From Loripinus fragilis (taxonomy: Eukaryota; Mollusca; Bivalvia; Lucinida; Lucinidae): a stretch of 64,000 nucleotides of DNA. The notes under the pieces were generated by a model that saw only the letters and a program-made list of their open reading frames with translations, was not told the DNA's origin and did not search any database. The position numbers and the translations under genes are program-made. Location: positions 79,377,018 through 79,441,017 of the forward strand of contig OZ026516.1 in the NCBI GenBank assembly GCA_964019695.1, read 5' to 3'. Of the stretch, positions 45,818 through 58,594 are shown piece by piece (the first letter of the stretch is position 1; every line of letters starts with the position of its first letter).

Positions 45818-48544
45818 GGTCTTGGCTCAAGGGAATGAAACCGGGTAAACCCACATCACCTGATGCCATACAGTCCAGTGAAGTGTTCCCTAGCCACTAC
45901 GAGGCCTACAGAAATGACAGAGGTACACTTTGTCTTTGTCTTGATGCACCAGGATCTCATAACAGAGGAGAAAGCAGAGATAGTGAACAATTGCAAAATT
46001 GAATGGGTACAGGTAAAGCTGAAAGGGAATAAGCAACTATTAGTGTCATCCTTTTATATGCCACACAGGAACATGTCAGATGTAAACGAACTCAGATGGT
46101 CACTGAATCTCGCTATGGACTGAAAAAATATACCATCATGGCCGGGGATTTTAACTGCCCTGACATCGACTGGGAAAGCATGCAAATACAGAAGGAACCC
46201 CAAGACAGAGAAATACAACAAGCCGTCCTTGACCTCTCTGCAGATTTCAACCTCACCCAAGTCCATGACAAACCTACAAGAGAAGAAAACATCCTAGATC
46301 TTGTCTTAACTACAAACCCACCCCTGATCAAATCAACCAACAACACACCTGGTTTATCAGATCACGACATTGTAGTGGTTGACTCAGACATCAAACCATA
46401 CTATGCCAAGCAGAAACCTCAGAAGTGATTCATGTTTTCAAAGGCCAAATGGGAATAGCTAAAAGCCAACGTCAAGGAAATTTCAGCAGAAATTATTGGA
46501 CTAGACAAGTGTGGGTCATCTATCCAATCTTCAAGACTGATCGATGAAAGCCATCGAAGCTAACATCCCATCTAAGATGAAGACCTTGAAATACTCAAAC
46601 CATTGGATAACCAGAGATGTTAATCGGGCACTAGTCCGCAAAGCTAGACTCTATAAGAAAGCCAATAAATCAAACAAATGGGGGGGGGGGTTATAGACAG
46701 TGCAAAAAAGAATGTAAGCGTCAGCTACGAAATGCAGAATGGCAGCACATCAACAAAGTCATTGACGAGGGCCTGCAGAACAACAACACAAAGCCCTTTT
46801 GGAACTACATGAAGTAAAAGAGAGAGGATAACATCGGCATAGCCCAGCTCAAGGACAGAGGTCATCTAGTCTCTGACTGCAAAGGCAGATCTGAAATTCT
46901 TGTGAACCAGTTCCAATCAGAATTCACCAAGGACGACAGCCAAGATATCCCTTAAGTCTCATCCAGAGTAGAGGAGGATATTCCACATCTGAAAATAGGA
47001 GAAGACGGTGTCACTAAACTACTTCACAGCATCAAGATCAACAAAGCATCTGGTCCTGAAAAACTTCCAAACCGAGTTCTTCAAGATTGTGCTGCTAAAA
47101 TATCCCCTGCTATCACAACCATTTTACAGAAGTCAGTGGATACACGTGAATTACCTGAAGATTGGAGGGATGGGAACGTTGCACTGGTTTTGAAGAAAGG
47201 GGGTGGCCACCTCCCAGAAACTATCGACCAGTATCACTCACCTGCGATCTATCCAAGAAACTTGAGCATATTATATGCCATCATATGCTGAATCATCTTG
47301 ACGAGTACCATGTCTTATCATCTTTGAATCATGGATTTCGCCAGGCTACTTCTGTGAGATGCAAATTCGGCAATTAGTCGTCACCACCCTTGACCTGCTG
47401 AACTTCTATGACCAGAATAAACAAGTGGATACAGTGATATTAGACTTTAGTAAAGCTGTTGACACAGTGTCCCATTGTAAACTCCTACATAAGCTTGAAG
47501 CCTACGGGATCAGAGGTCCGATTCTCAAATGGATCTCCTGCTCCCTAACACACAGAAAGATGTGGGTTGTTGTAGAAGGTGAAATATCACGCCCTGTCGA
47601 TGTTGGCTCAGGTGTACGGCATGGCACTGTGCTAGGACCCCTGTTCGTCCTCTGCCACATAAACGACCCACCAGAATATGTTCAATCTCAGATCAGACTT
47701 TTTGCAGATGATTGTCTGCTGTACAGACCTATAAATTCCATTGAAGATCATCAAATACTTCAACAAAACCTTAACAAATTACAGAACTGGGCAAAGGATT
47801 GGGGAATGAAGTTTAATGCAAAGAAGTGCTACCTGCTTAGTTCCAGAACCAAAACAAGTTATTTCTATCCTATCAATGATCAGATCCTTAAACAGATGCA
47901 GGAAATCTCTACCTTGGTCTTACTATTTCAGACAACTTAAAATGGAAAACACATATAAATAACATCTGTAAAAAGGCAAACTCTACGCTGGGATTTCTCA
48001 GAAGAAACCTCCGTCACTGCCCAAAACCATGCAGGAAAAATGCCTATTTAGCTCTAGTTTGCTCTAAAGTCGAATCTGGGACCCCTACATTCCAAACGGA
48101 CATAGACAGACTGGATAGATTCCAATATCCGCAGTTCGTTTAATAACCCGTAACTACAGATCAAGACAGGAAGGTTGTGTCACAAAAATGCTCCAGGATT
48201 AGGACCTACCAACCCTACAAGAGAGATGGCGTCAACAGAGGCTAACGTTTCTGTATAAGGTGGTGAGAGGGTACGTACCAGCAATCACCATTGAACATTA
48301 TCTCAAGGCACAAAGACCTAAAAGAACTATAAGAACCAAACAATTTGAAAATTGTGTCTCTAGGAACATTGTTGAAAATTCAATATGTAACAATACCCAG
48401 TGCTTTAAGCCCATACCAGCAAAAACTGAAAATTTCAAACATTCATATTTTGTGAGAACAGTGATAGATTAGGACAGACTCAGCGATAGCGATTCCATCA
48501 CATCATTCTGGACAGAGATTTCTAAAAGTGACTAAATAGCGCAC

Positions 48545-50415
48545 TCCACCGCTGTCGAATAAAAGCCAGTATTGGTAACTTCGACATATTGTTCAGATTC
48601 AGATACCCTTTATGTACTTCGAAAAATACCCAGTGAATGTCTCATGCTTGTGTGTGCCTCGGTACATCTATCCTGTTGTGTTTCTTTCTATTTCTTTTGG
48701 GGATCAGGGAAATTTTATTATACCAATCAGTGTGGAGGCTGTGAAAAAAGACGTCTAGTATGCATATCTAGGTTTCTATATGTGTTTTGATGGAGGGTGG
48801 CATCAGAACCATTGAAAATTTCTAAAAAGAAACATCAAGGTCTATAATAAGGACCTCAAATCCATGGATTCTGGAACAATTGTAGAACACCTCCCATACC
48901 CCCCTACACACACACACAAATGTCCCATATACTATTCTATTAATATCCCAGAAATTTTCTTGTAGATAATGATTTCAGAAAGATTCTAATAGTTTTTTCT
49001 AGAGCTTTTCTAGAGCAAGCATCTAGAACTTTTCTAGAACTGTTCCATAAAAAAGTTTGTTTAATAACAGTTATAGAACAAACCATTTAATCATTTCTGA
49101 TATTGTTCTGAAACCCCTTAAATGCTCCAACCAGGTGCCCTAGGATTGATTCCCATTGCTATGGTTATGGCCATGGTCAGATATGCAATTAAGCAAAGCA
49201 TGTTTTCCCTAGCCCATGCTGATCACATGGTAAGTACAATTCCATGATATGTCACCTTTATACATCTTAAATACTGTTGAAAAGCATTAAACCCGAAAAA
49301 GTAATCTTGTTGATTGCATGTGTTTTGTGTTGGACCCTTGTTTTGTTTATTGATTCTAGATGTCCCACAAGTTTAATTGCCATGTGTCATAGAACTGAGA
49401 ATAACGTTAATAATGTTGTGAAGTCCGTTGTTCTGTCTCTTGCACAGGGTACCATAGGTTAATATGCAGTCTGTGACTGTGGCATTCTCTACTCATGCTC
49501 ACTTCTTGAAAAACATTCGCTTGCAATCCAGACAGTATCAAACGTTTACAAATGTAGGAGGAAAATGTTGTGAAGGTTACATTACATTTCAGTTTACACT
49601 AAGACTCATCAGCTTATTCAGATTCAGACATTATGTGTGTTTTAAATCAGTCATTGTTTTAAAAGAACGTTTCCAAATGCAAATTGTTTGCCAGCATCTA
49701 TTTGTGTATATCAAAACTAAGATGGTGACCTTGTTCTCTTTTTAGTTCCCTTATATGATTTCAGTTTATTTCTAACGTGGCTTTTGTTGTTCAATTAATG
49801 AAACTGATAATAATATCAGAACCAAATTTGACCAAAATATTGCAGAAATCCTGGGAATTGATTTTTTTAAATTTAACTGCGTTTAGCAAACATTAAATAA
49901 TACATAAGTTTAAAAGACGTCAGGGTATAGAGAAAACTTCAAAGGCAAATATATAGCGTTTTCTAGCAAGCTTTATGTAGAAGCACAATAGAGAATGCAC
50001 TATGCTTATAATGACCATTGTCACTTATGATAGACTTAGATGTAATGTTAGGAAAGTATGGCCATTGAAACAGAGTAAAAATTGTGTGATTTGCTTTTAA
50101 ATACTGAAGACAAAAACATTGACAACGTTACATAGAATACAAATGGTAAATTCGACAGCAAATATAAAAAAGGAAAATTGTGATATTGGTGCCTATATAA
50201 TAATAGTATCCTTTATTGGTACATATTTTATGAATTTTACTTGGTTCTAATGTGCGAGTAGCAGTTGCTATGTGTACTCATTGTTGGTTTAAATATTTAA
50301 AGGTGCGCTGTTGACAAAAAAAATGATATCAAATCATATTCTATCCCTGATGCTAGTAAGCTCTATGGCAAAAGCAAACTTCTGCAAATACTTCCAGGAT
50401 ATTCCAGTACATACG
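48545..50415. other. Intergenic, no gene seen
   Basis: AT-rich with a (CA)n tract near 48905. Frames at 49277-49745 lack any recognisable domain or splice context. No repeat family that I can name. Confidence 0.5.
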
Positions 50416-50420
50416 ATTAA

Positions 50421-50700
50421 TCAAAAAAAGTGAGTATGATCAGGAAATACCACAATCACAAACCACAGACAAACCCATGGCACCACGAGGAAGAGCCACA
50501 CAACCATCACGAGACACCAGGAAGACAAACTAAGCAAGACAACCATCTCTCTCTTCCCCATCAAGATGATTGCAAAACTGGAATGTACATAAAGTAAAAC
50601 AAAACATAGAACAATTACAGACTCCCACAATGGGGGTAATAATAAACAAAAAGTCAACAACAACAGAGCCACCTATAAGTCCTATACTAAAAACAGGTTA
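50421..50700 (+). repeat. Interspersed repeat with short conserved-looking frame (IRKYHNHKPQTNPWHHEEEP)
   Basis: The plus strand from 50427 reads VSMIRKYHNHKPQTNPWHH, then EEEPHNHHETPGRQTKQ and on to a stop near 50598. A shorter copy is at 41266-41345. The hydrophobic frame on the opposite strand (50421-50672) is its shadow. I recall this peptide-like repeat from mollusc gene models but cannot name it. Confidence 0.55.
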
Positions 50701-50704
50701 ACCC

Positions 50705-51600
50705 AAGGTCCCGATTAATGAAGTCAAATCGTTTTAAAATGTCTACAATACTAATAATGCAAGGGGGCCTTTCCAACTGATTAATCAAAAATGGAAATTT
50801 ATACTAAAATTCTCAACTGTTTTATCGCATCATAACTTTGAAGAATCAGTAAAATCAATGATAAAAGTAGTATTCTCCCTAATTATATTGTTATATACGT
50901 TACCTACATTAATTGTATTCTTATTGCACCAAACTGGACACGATATAGATACTAAAATACTATAGCCATAAGTATAAGTATAATTGGTGCCAAATGCCAG
51001 ACAAAAACCATTGCAATATCCTAGAATTCCCCCTTTTTATATGGCAATGATGAACATATTTATAATGTTTCACGTCTTGATTTGCACTTCTGATTTAGAT
51101 TAACATAGATGTTGTAATCTATTAATGATAGTCTATGTAAATATTTGATGGCTTACACAACGAGGGATTGATCTTTCTAATTCATTTTATGCTTTATATT
51201 TCACATCTGAATTGAGATGTTGACAGCTTGAAGCAAAATGCATTGTTAATGGCATTACACGAATTAATTTTAGTGGCACAGGGATAAAAGCAACCATTTA
51301 AGCCTTTAAGATGATAATTTGATTATGAAAAAATAAAAAAGTAATAAAAAGGTTGTTTACTCGATTTGCTAAGACATCTTTAAGGCATTTTGTGTGCCCA
51401 ATATAATCAGATTTTGTTCCATTTAAAGCATCCACTTTTCTCTTGAAATTAAATCTCAGTAATATGTTAGGTTTAAAAAGATAATATTACATATTTTGTG
51501 ATCACTGAGCACATAGATGGTAGTCGATTTTACACTGTAGCGGTTTGGTATCATATATTCCTAACGTTGCACTATAATAACGTTATTTATAATGAAAGTC
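50705..51600. other. Intergenic, no gene seen
   Basis: Strongly AT-rich, with no frame or repeat that I can support. Confidence 0.5.
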
Positions 51601-51607
51601 AAGTATA

Positions 51608-52370
51608 CCCGGCAAAAAAAGAAACGCACCACTACAATTTTCCCATTAAGATCTCCTATTAATACAAAAATGTTAACTGTCATGAAATATTCATTTCTGA
51701 TCAAATCTTACTAAAACTTGAGGGTGACATAGATGAGTATCTGTACTTTACCTTTGTAGGCACGAAACACATCAAGGCGAATGGTAAGCGAGTTTCGGAA
51801 GCGTTAAATCGGAGCTGCTGTCTGCACGGAATCCCAAAGAATGAAAACGATATGTTGTCGTTAGGTGAGACAACCAATGTGTTTATTGATGTTTTTTGTA
51901 ATTCCAAAGTCCATTTTTATCAGTTAGGACCGTTTAAACTGATTAAAACAATGTTGAAATCTTTAAATGTTTTGTAAGGTTTATCTCCAGTGTGGAATCA
52001 TTATCCATAGGGTAGTCACAATACATAGGCTACCTAGCGTTCAATTATCGCGTGTGATAATTTTAAAGAGAGAATTTGAAAGGAATAAGTGTTTGGGTAC
52101 AATTTGGTCTACTGAGATGATTCCAATTGCTTGAACTTATCCAACAAGAGAGCATGTTAAAAACGCTTATTTTCTGTGACTTTACAATTTAACCCCCACT
52201 TTGTTCATGACCAATTTTCTTTAACACGATTTCGACGCCAGATTGCAAAAGACATGTGACGCAGCAGTACCTGCCATACCTTTGCACTGATATAAACTAA
52301 ACTTGCCTATCACTTGTGATTTTCCTTAGAGTTGAACAGTTCTAAGTGGTGCGTTTCTTTTTTTGTCGGG
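51608..52370. mobile_element. 763-bp inverted-repeat element, CCCGGCAAAAAAAGAAACGC ends
   Basis: Left CCCGGCAAAAAAAGAAACGC plus ACCACT opposes right AAGTGGTGCGTTTCTTTTTT plus TGTCGGG (one mismatch). The core AAAGAAACGCA is shared with the ends of the element at 23729-24862, so the two may be distant relatives. No transposase seen. Confidence 0.85.
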
Positions 52371-54060
52371 CATATATAACAGTAATCCCAGATGTCTAAA
52401 CTAATTATGATTATGCTACCAAGCTGAATTCAATTAAAAGATATGGATTATAATTTTTTATGATATGTAAGAACACGGAAAATGACAATAACACTATAAA
52501 AGGAGTTCCTATAACTTATTAACAATTGGCTGTTGCATGATAATTACCCAATTTCCAAAGAATCTACATGCATTTATTTTGCCACGTAATATGTGCTTTA
52601 GAAAAGCATAGCCTGCAAAACTCTCTCTTCATAGGCCGTTTGGCAATCCATGGTCTTGTAATAAACAGTAACATATTTTAGAGTAAGCAATGTGTATAAC
52701 AGTAATAGACGAGTAAACTATTTCAACTTATACTCTGGATTAAGTGCTTTTAAAACAATATGCAGATTTTAAGAAATATGACTTATCTGGCCAAAATCAA
52801 CTTATTTTTCAAGTTTCAAGAAGTAAGGCAGTCAATAGTCTAGTACGTGGGTAGCTAGGGTAACCCAACAATTTAACATCTTTTGCAAGACTTAAAATTT
52901 GTGCAATATAAGTTTTCACACTCCTGATACATTACTCTAACTCATGCTATAGTCTAAAATTCTACTAATTTCCTGCCACTTTTTCTAAATTGCAACTCTC
53001 TGGGTCCTCTTCGAATGTTTCCCCTTCTGAAAAAGATTTTTTCATATGTTACCAAACAGGAATCTCTATTTCCCAATCAGGCTTCAAAACATTCTCAAGT
53101 TCACGATTGGGAATGGCAGACTACCAGAAAAAAAAGCCTGATTTTAAACATTGATAAACATTGAAATTTGGTGAAAATCCGTTAAATCTGTAATACATAA
53201 TTTTCATTTTCTGAGACCACTGTAAAATGATAAAATGGAGCCTGATCGAGTAGCAAGTAACTATTAATAGTAATATTTACCTGTATCTCTCTCTCAATTT
53301 ATGTAGGTCAATGGATCTCGATCGGACATCTCTCATCCACTGAGAATAGTTGTTGAATTTTAGTTCTTTATCCCATTTTCCTTTTTATGCATCATTGATC
53401 GTAAGTAAATGCTACTTTAACAACATCAGCCCATCACTCATGAGATTGTTCTTTCATCCCAATAGTTTTTCAGAGAGAACCCATGTGCAAGACAAGTGCA
53501 CAGATAATATGGCAGCTGTCATCAACAGCCTGTACATGTCTGCTTTACAACAAGTGTGCGTACCTTTTAAACTACTTATGTTGGCACTATTAGCATGTGA
53601 ATGCAGAGCAAATATGCTTTTACTTACGTGTGTATATTTGCTCCAAAATACTTGCAGGTGTAAATTTTGTGCATGTGAATGGGGCCTTTAAGTTTAACAC
53701 TCCCCAAAAGATAATAAAATAGTATCAAATGTGCTCAAAAATGAACATTCATTGTGCAAAGTTTGAATTTAAGATAATGAAAACTGTTTGAGTTACAGAT
53801 AACACAAACCAGACAACCAAAAGTATTTCGGATTAAAAAATGTCTATGTTCAACACCCCTCAAAATGAGAAAATACATTTATCAAATGTGCACAGAACAA
53901 TAGACGCACATCTGCAATGTGCAAACAATCAATTTGCAAAGTTTAAATATAAAGGAACGAAAACTGTTGGAGTTTAAGATAACACAAATTAGACACCATC
54001 TAAGCATTTTTGACATGGTTTATATGTTGGGGATCTTTCATGCGAACCAAACATCTGTTT
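52371..54060. other. Intergenic, no gene seen
   Basis: No supported coding. A 113-codon frame at 53350-53691 (+) has no domain that I recognise. Short direct repeats ('aaatgtgctcaaaaatgaa', 'aaaactgttggagtttaag') occur at 53725-53985. Confidence 0.5.
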
Positions 54061-54077
54061 GTCTTGATCCACATCTG

Positions 54078-54700
54078 AATTAAGGGTGAGGTTGGTGCCA
54101 TGGAACTAGTTTAAGCCCACCAGTAAAATATTTTTGCTGGCCGTTCCAGGGCGGTGCTTCTTTTGTGGATCATTTTTGTTATTTATGTTTCGTGTTTGCC
54201 ATGCTTTCTTGTCTGTTCATTTCAGCCTTGTGAGGGTGAGGTTGGAGCCGTGAAACCGGTTTAAGCCCTCTAGTAAAGTATTTTACTGACAGTTCCAAGG
54301 CGGTCCTTTTTTGTGGATCTTTTATGTTTTTGTTCTGTCTTGTGCTTGCTATATCATTGTGCGCGTCTGTTTATATGTGCTTTGTGGTCACCTGCTGGGA
54401 AAGGGCTGACCTCTTGGCTCTCGTTTGTGGTGTCTAACTGTGAGTTTGTCAATTTCCCATTGGTATCCTGGGTCAGGTGTGGTACTTGATTGTATCGATT
54501 ACTGATCTTTGCACCCTTACTTACTTTGTGATCACCTGCTGAGAAAGTTCTGACCTCTTGGCTCATTTGTGTGTGATGGTTTTTTTTTGTGTGTGTTTTG
54601 TCACTTTCCAATGTTGTGTCCTGGATTGGGTGTGGTACTTGATTGTATCGATTCCTGATTTTTTGCCTTCTTACTTACTTTTAAATACGTTTCTGTGTAG
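54078..54700 (+). repeat. R300 repeat, two partial copies in tandem
   Basis: gggtgaggttggtgccatgg at 54082 and gggtgaggttggagccgtga at 54235, both running into 'ggtcacctgctgggaaaggg' and 'ggtatcctgggtcaggtgtg'. The 3' end 'tttgcacccttacttac' occurs twice (about 54507 and 54664). Confidence 0.75.
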
Positions 54701-54814
54701 TTGATGCCACAGGTTTCAAAAGGTAAGTAGCGGGGAGTGGTCAATATCCAAGAAAGATGATCAGACAGATAAAACCGACAACAGCCGAAATATTGTTCCA
54801 TATTATGTTGTAAA

Positions 54815-54852
54815 CAAATGGATAGACAGATGGACAGACAGACAGACAGATG
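54815..54852. repeat. (CAGA)n microsatellite
   Basis: ggatagacagatggacagac then agacagacagatgc. It produces the SVCLSICLSICL peptide on the minus strand, which I do not treat as a gene. Confidence 0.9.
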
Positions 54853-55074
54853 CAGTGGATCCACTGCGCGCTCATGATTTGATCTTCTTTACAACTGACC
54901 TCCAAACAGTGATTTATTTCTCACCAATTCACTGCTAGAGCTAATCTATTTCTTAAATAAAATAATATAATAAGTTAAAATAATATCAAATGATGTTATT
55001 CACCCCTCAAAAAGTCACAAATTTATATATCAATTTAGCAAAAAGGGTACCCCTGAATGGAGCACACTTCTCAA

Positions 55075-55860
55075 TGGGTATGTGGTAAAAGTGCTGACTG
55101 TTAGTTAATCCTTTATGCAGATGATAGTGCCATACTATTTTCCCGTAAAGAGCCTGAGGTAATATCACAAAAATTGTCTAAAGTAATGGAACCATGCAAA
55201 TTTCAATGTAAAATGTAAGGGACAAATTATCAAGTCGCAAGAAAGTGTAAGATATCTTGAACTTGCTATTGATAAATACATGAATCGTGAAAGGGTAGTC
55301 ATTCAATTATTGAAACAGTATATTCAAGACGGATGTTTTTATATAGGAGTTGTAAAAAAGTGAATAGCTCAACAAGATTATCTCATACAATGTAACTTTG
55401 AGTATTCATGTTCCTCTTGGTATGGTGGATTAATAAAACCTCAAAACAAAAGTTTCAGGTGGCTCAAAATAAAGTAGTAAGATTTATCTTAAACCTAAAG
55501 CCAATGACAAGAGTAAGCTATTCTGTTTTGTCAGAAATAGACATTCTTAAAGTAGAGGATAGGACAAAGCAATTGAGGTTGAACCATGTTATTAATGTAC
55601 TCCATGAGCTTGTTGAGGTCCTCAGTACCTAAATCAACATTTTGTAGAGTAGCAGATAGCCACTCACATAGAACAAGGGATAGTTCATATAATGTATAGT
55701 ATCTTCTATCAAATGTTGTGATTCTCAGACTTTTAACTAAAATGCCATTTTATATTGGAACAATTTGTAAACTATAAAACTGCTGTAAAAAGACATCTGA
55801 TGATTGCTGGTCAGTCTAATTGGAGCAGACATTTTTAGCTACTAGTAAACAGATATTTTA
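55075..55860 (+). mobile_element. Decayed non-LTR retrotransposon fragment with YADD
   Basis: 55112 onwards reads LCRxxYADDS-like 'PLCRRxx/YADDSAILFSRKEPE'-type sequence in broken frames (ctttatgcagatgatagtgc = LYADDS). RYLELAIDKYMN and a C-terminal piece, KFQVAQNKVVRFILNLKP (55408-55632), follow. This is the thumb and C-terminus of an RT. Frames are broken, and upstream and endonuclease parts are missing. Confidence 0.75.
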
Positions 55861-55901
55861 TCTATTTTAACATATATTGTTGTATAATAAGAAACTTATT
55901 A

Positions 55902-56198
55902 ATGGTGAGGTTGGCGCCGTGAAACCGGTTTAAGCACTCCAGTAAAACATTTTACTGACCGTTCCAAGGCGGTACTTCTTTTGTGGATCTTTATGTTTTG
56001 TCTGTCTTGTGTTTGCTATGCCTTTGTGCGCGTCTGTTTATGTGCGCCTTGTGGTCACCTGCTGGGAAAGGGCCGACCTCTTGGTTCTCGTTTGTGGTGT
56101 CTAACTGTGAATTTGTCACTTTCCCATTGGTATCCTGGGTCAGGTGTGGTACTTGATTGTATCGATTCCTGATCTTTGCACCCTTACTTACTTTGTTT
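55902..56198 (+). repeat. R300 repeat, full copy
   Basis: From ggtgaggttggcgccgtgaa to 'tttgcacccttacttac', the most complete copy in the window at about 297 bp. It follows the 3' end of a dead RT fragment, as the 54-kb copies precede it. Confidence 0.8.
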
Positions 56199-56199
56199 C

Positions 56200-57830
56200 T
56201 ATGATAATTTGGGTAAAATGATCAGAATTTTAAGGATACTGCATCTAATGACATATAATGGTAATATCTAACAATGCTTTAATTTTATACATACTTTCAT
56301 ATTTAAACTTACAAACTGTATTGTTTATCTACATGACTAAGCTATTAAATTGGCTTTCATGGGTTATCCTAGGATATGAGATAAAAATATTTACAAGTTT
56401 ATTTAAAATCTTTAAGTATATCATTTTTACGTAGAATTTATCAAATCTTATATATTTATATCCTATATGATTTTATCTGTATGTATGATATGATCTATGT
56501 ACTATTCTATGTTTGTGTCTGATCGTATACCTGAATAAAATTGAATTTAATTGAAGTGGTGGACATCACTGACAGAGCTGTTCATCTGAGAATTCTGAGA
56601 GATACCTCAAATAAAGTTGACATTGAGGGCAAAATATCCCTTGAAAGGAAGACAGCATACTCACTTATGGGGGCGGGCCTTCATGAGGTAGTGGCTTGAA
56701 ACCGACATAGAATGGGCAATACTTTTGTGCAAGGCAGGAAAAATGTAAGTATCTATTTTCTCTAATTTTGGTAAAATTTGCCAGAGTTGATTTTTAAATC
56801 ATTATGCACAGGGGGTTAACTCAGTCACAGTGCGGGGTGATTCTTTATGAAAGTTGTCAATGATGCTTTATGAAAGGGTTACAGGTGCTTTATGATTTCC
56901 TTAATCAGTATAAGGTAGGTGATGGGAAACTGCATTAAACGTAAGATTCTCGAAGCCCGAAAGTATTTTATTTTTATTAATTCATATAATTGAAAAGCTA
57001 ATGGTTTTACTCTGTCAGTCTTTGCGGTGATGGTTTATGTGTCAGGGATTAATGAGCGGTTTAATTCAGATATTGTTAAAACCCATAACAAAAATCAGTA
57101 TATTTATCAAAGTACATATTCCATCAAAGATAGTGTGCATACAACTTCAAGTTCAATCTAAATGTGTTTGAAAAAATCAATTTTCTCCTCATGTAAAACT
57201 ATAAAGGGCTTATTTTAAATGACTAATATTGACAAGCCAAAAAAGTGGTAAAGAATCAGTAACATATTTTGGTAACAGGTTCTTTACCTGTACGAATGAT
57301 GGATAACTGGTTCTTTATGAAAGGGTTCGGATGCTTTATGAAAGGATTTGCAAAGATGTTAATGGTTTTAGAATCAAATAACAAGGCAATTAGACCTTGT
57401 TCTGAAGCCCTGACTAATTTATTGATTGAATTAAGACTTAACGGCCCAGTCAACAATATTTCTGTCATGTTGGGACTCCTCCAAGAGACAGGGAGAGACT
57501 AAAAGGGCCCAATCCCATCTAAATTTGCCGCAAGTCAAGCAAATCACGCCCTATCATTAATATTAAATATTAAGATTTATTTCAATATCATATCAGTGAT
57601 GTCGAGACATAGTCTCTGATTTCGTTAAATTTAACTGTTATTTGGTTTGATTTGTTGACTATGGTAAGCAGCTGTGGTCAACTTAACTACAGTGTCCCTA
57701 TGCAAGCCTACTGTAGGGCAGTTTACCATTACTTTTGCTCATTCTTATACAAGTAACTGGCAACTTGGTCTTCTTGAATCATCAGGAGAGGAAACAATTC
57801 TCCATGAAAATATGCTGGGTGCGATCTTCT
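56200..57830. other. Intergenic with short 'ttctttatgaaagggttaca' repeats
   Basis: Copies of 'ggttctttatgaaagggtt' or 'gctttatgaaagggttacag' at 56840-56895 and 57273-57350. They recur inverted at 63595-63715. No supported gene. Confidence 0.5.
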
Positions 57831-57965
57831 ATCTGCTTGCATATTAAGCAGATAGGCAACTGACTGAGCTACAGAGTTCAGATTGTTAGCTAAGCATCGC
57901 ATGTGCGTGTCCCGAGGGTGGGGGACAGCGGGTTCGCATCCCACCTGGAAGATCACAAGTTGTTA
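57830..57965. other. tRNA-like repeat fragment
   Basis: The minus strand has 'ctgtagctcagtcagttgcc', A-box-like. The plus strand has gcgggttcgcatccc (57928-57942), B-box-like. The two boxes are in opposite orientations, so this is a rearranged SINE remnant, not a tRNA gene. Confidence 0.4.
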
Positions 57966-58329
57966 TATGTTTCCTTAGAAATACTGTTATTGACAACCTC
58001 GAGAAGAAGTAGGACCCCTTGGGTCCAAATGCTTCGAAAAGGAGGCCAGGTCTGCAATGCCCTCTGTGAAAAAACTAAAATAGAGTTTTCAGGACACCCA
58101 ATTCCCCAGACAGAATTTTCTGGATCCCCCCATGCATCATAAATATCCAAACCCTGCTATCAGCATCCAGTACTGTAGCATTGTATCCGGGACATCAATA
58201 TATCTTTTTCGAAACTCCCAAAAGGAGCATGCGGTGGATTGATTAGGTTGGGGTGGCTCAGCATATTTGGAGGGACTTCACATGAATTAGTGAGAGTTGA
58301 GTCTGACAGGGCAGAGTAGGAGCATTTGG

Positions 58330-58592
58330 TTTGTTCGTTTTCTTGTTTTGACTTGCATGGCTTGATTCTATACGCCCGAGTCAACAATCTTTCGGTGTTG
58401 TCGGGATGGGTCCACCTGGGTGGATCCAGTAATAAGCAGCCGGTAAAATATCTGTTTGCTTTAATATTTTTCATCCCAGTCGGATCGGGACGATTTCTTA
58501 TCCTTATGTTTTATACCAGTTACAACACAGTGACTCTGACGTCTGTGAGTCTCGAACTAGCAAAACCTTCAATTGAGCCACTGCGCCCCACA
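58330..58592 (-). mobile_element. Divergent family S SINE
   Basis: On the minus strand: ggggcgcagtggctcaattg, then 'agttcgagactcac' (decayed B box), and 'ggatccacccaggtggaccc' with 'cgaaagattgttgactcggg'. An inserted 'ccgactgggatgaaaaatat' segment makes it longer than the other copies. Confidence 0.65.
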
Positions 58593-58594
58593 CA

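Larger units (their letters stand above)
45130..48540 (+). mobile_element. Decayed near-full-length non-LTR retrotransposon (2A-like motif, endonuclease, RT)
   Basis: In order: an N-terminal segment (45310-45663) opening with RLLLCGDIQLNPGP, a near match to the 2A ribosome-skipping motif; apurinic endonuclease pieces (45657-46430: NINCCSIGGKSSEFQ, MAGDFNCPDIDWES, LSDHDIVVVDSDIKP); a linker (46436-46980); and RT (about 47000-47940: KASGPEKLPNR, NYRPVSLTCDLSK, HGFRQATS, ILDFSKAVDTVSH, RHGTVLGPLF, FADDCLLYRP). The C-terminus runs to about 48480. Broken by stops, frameshifts and a G10 run at 46681. A 69-bp fragment of repeat R300 sits in the endonuclease (45749-45817). Confidence 0.9.

Noticed and set aside
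45130..48540. Host gene with endonuclease/exonuclease/phosphatase domain
   Set aside because: The domain is followed by RT motifs and broken by stops and insertions; it is a dead retrotransposon.
50421..50672. 83-residue hydrophobic frame resembling a membrane protein
   Set aside because: Antisense of an interspersed repeat whose plus-strand frame is the conserved-looking one.
54601..54864. 87-codon frame with SVCLSICLSICL
   Set aside because: Produced by a (CAGA)n microsatellite and an R300 repeat end.
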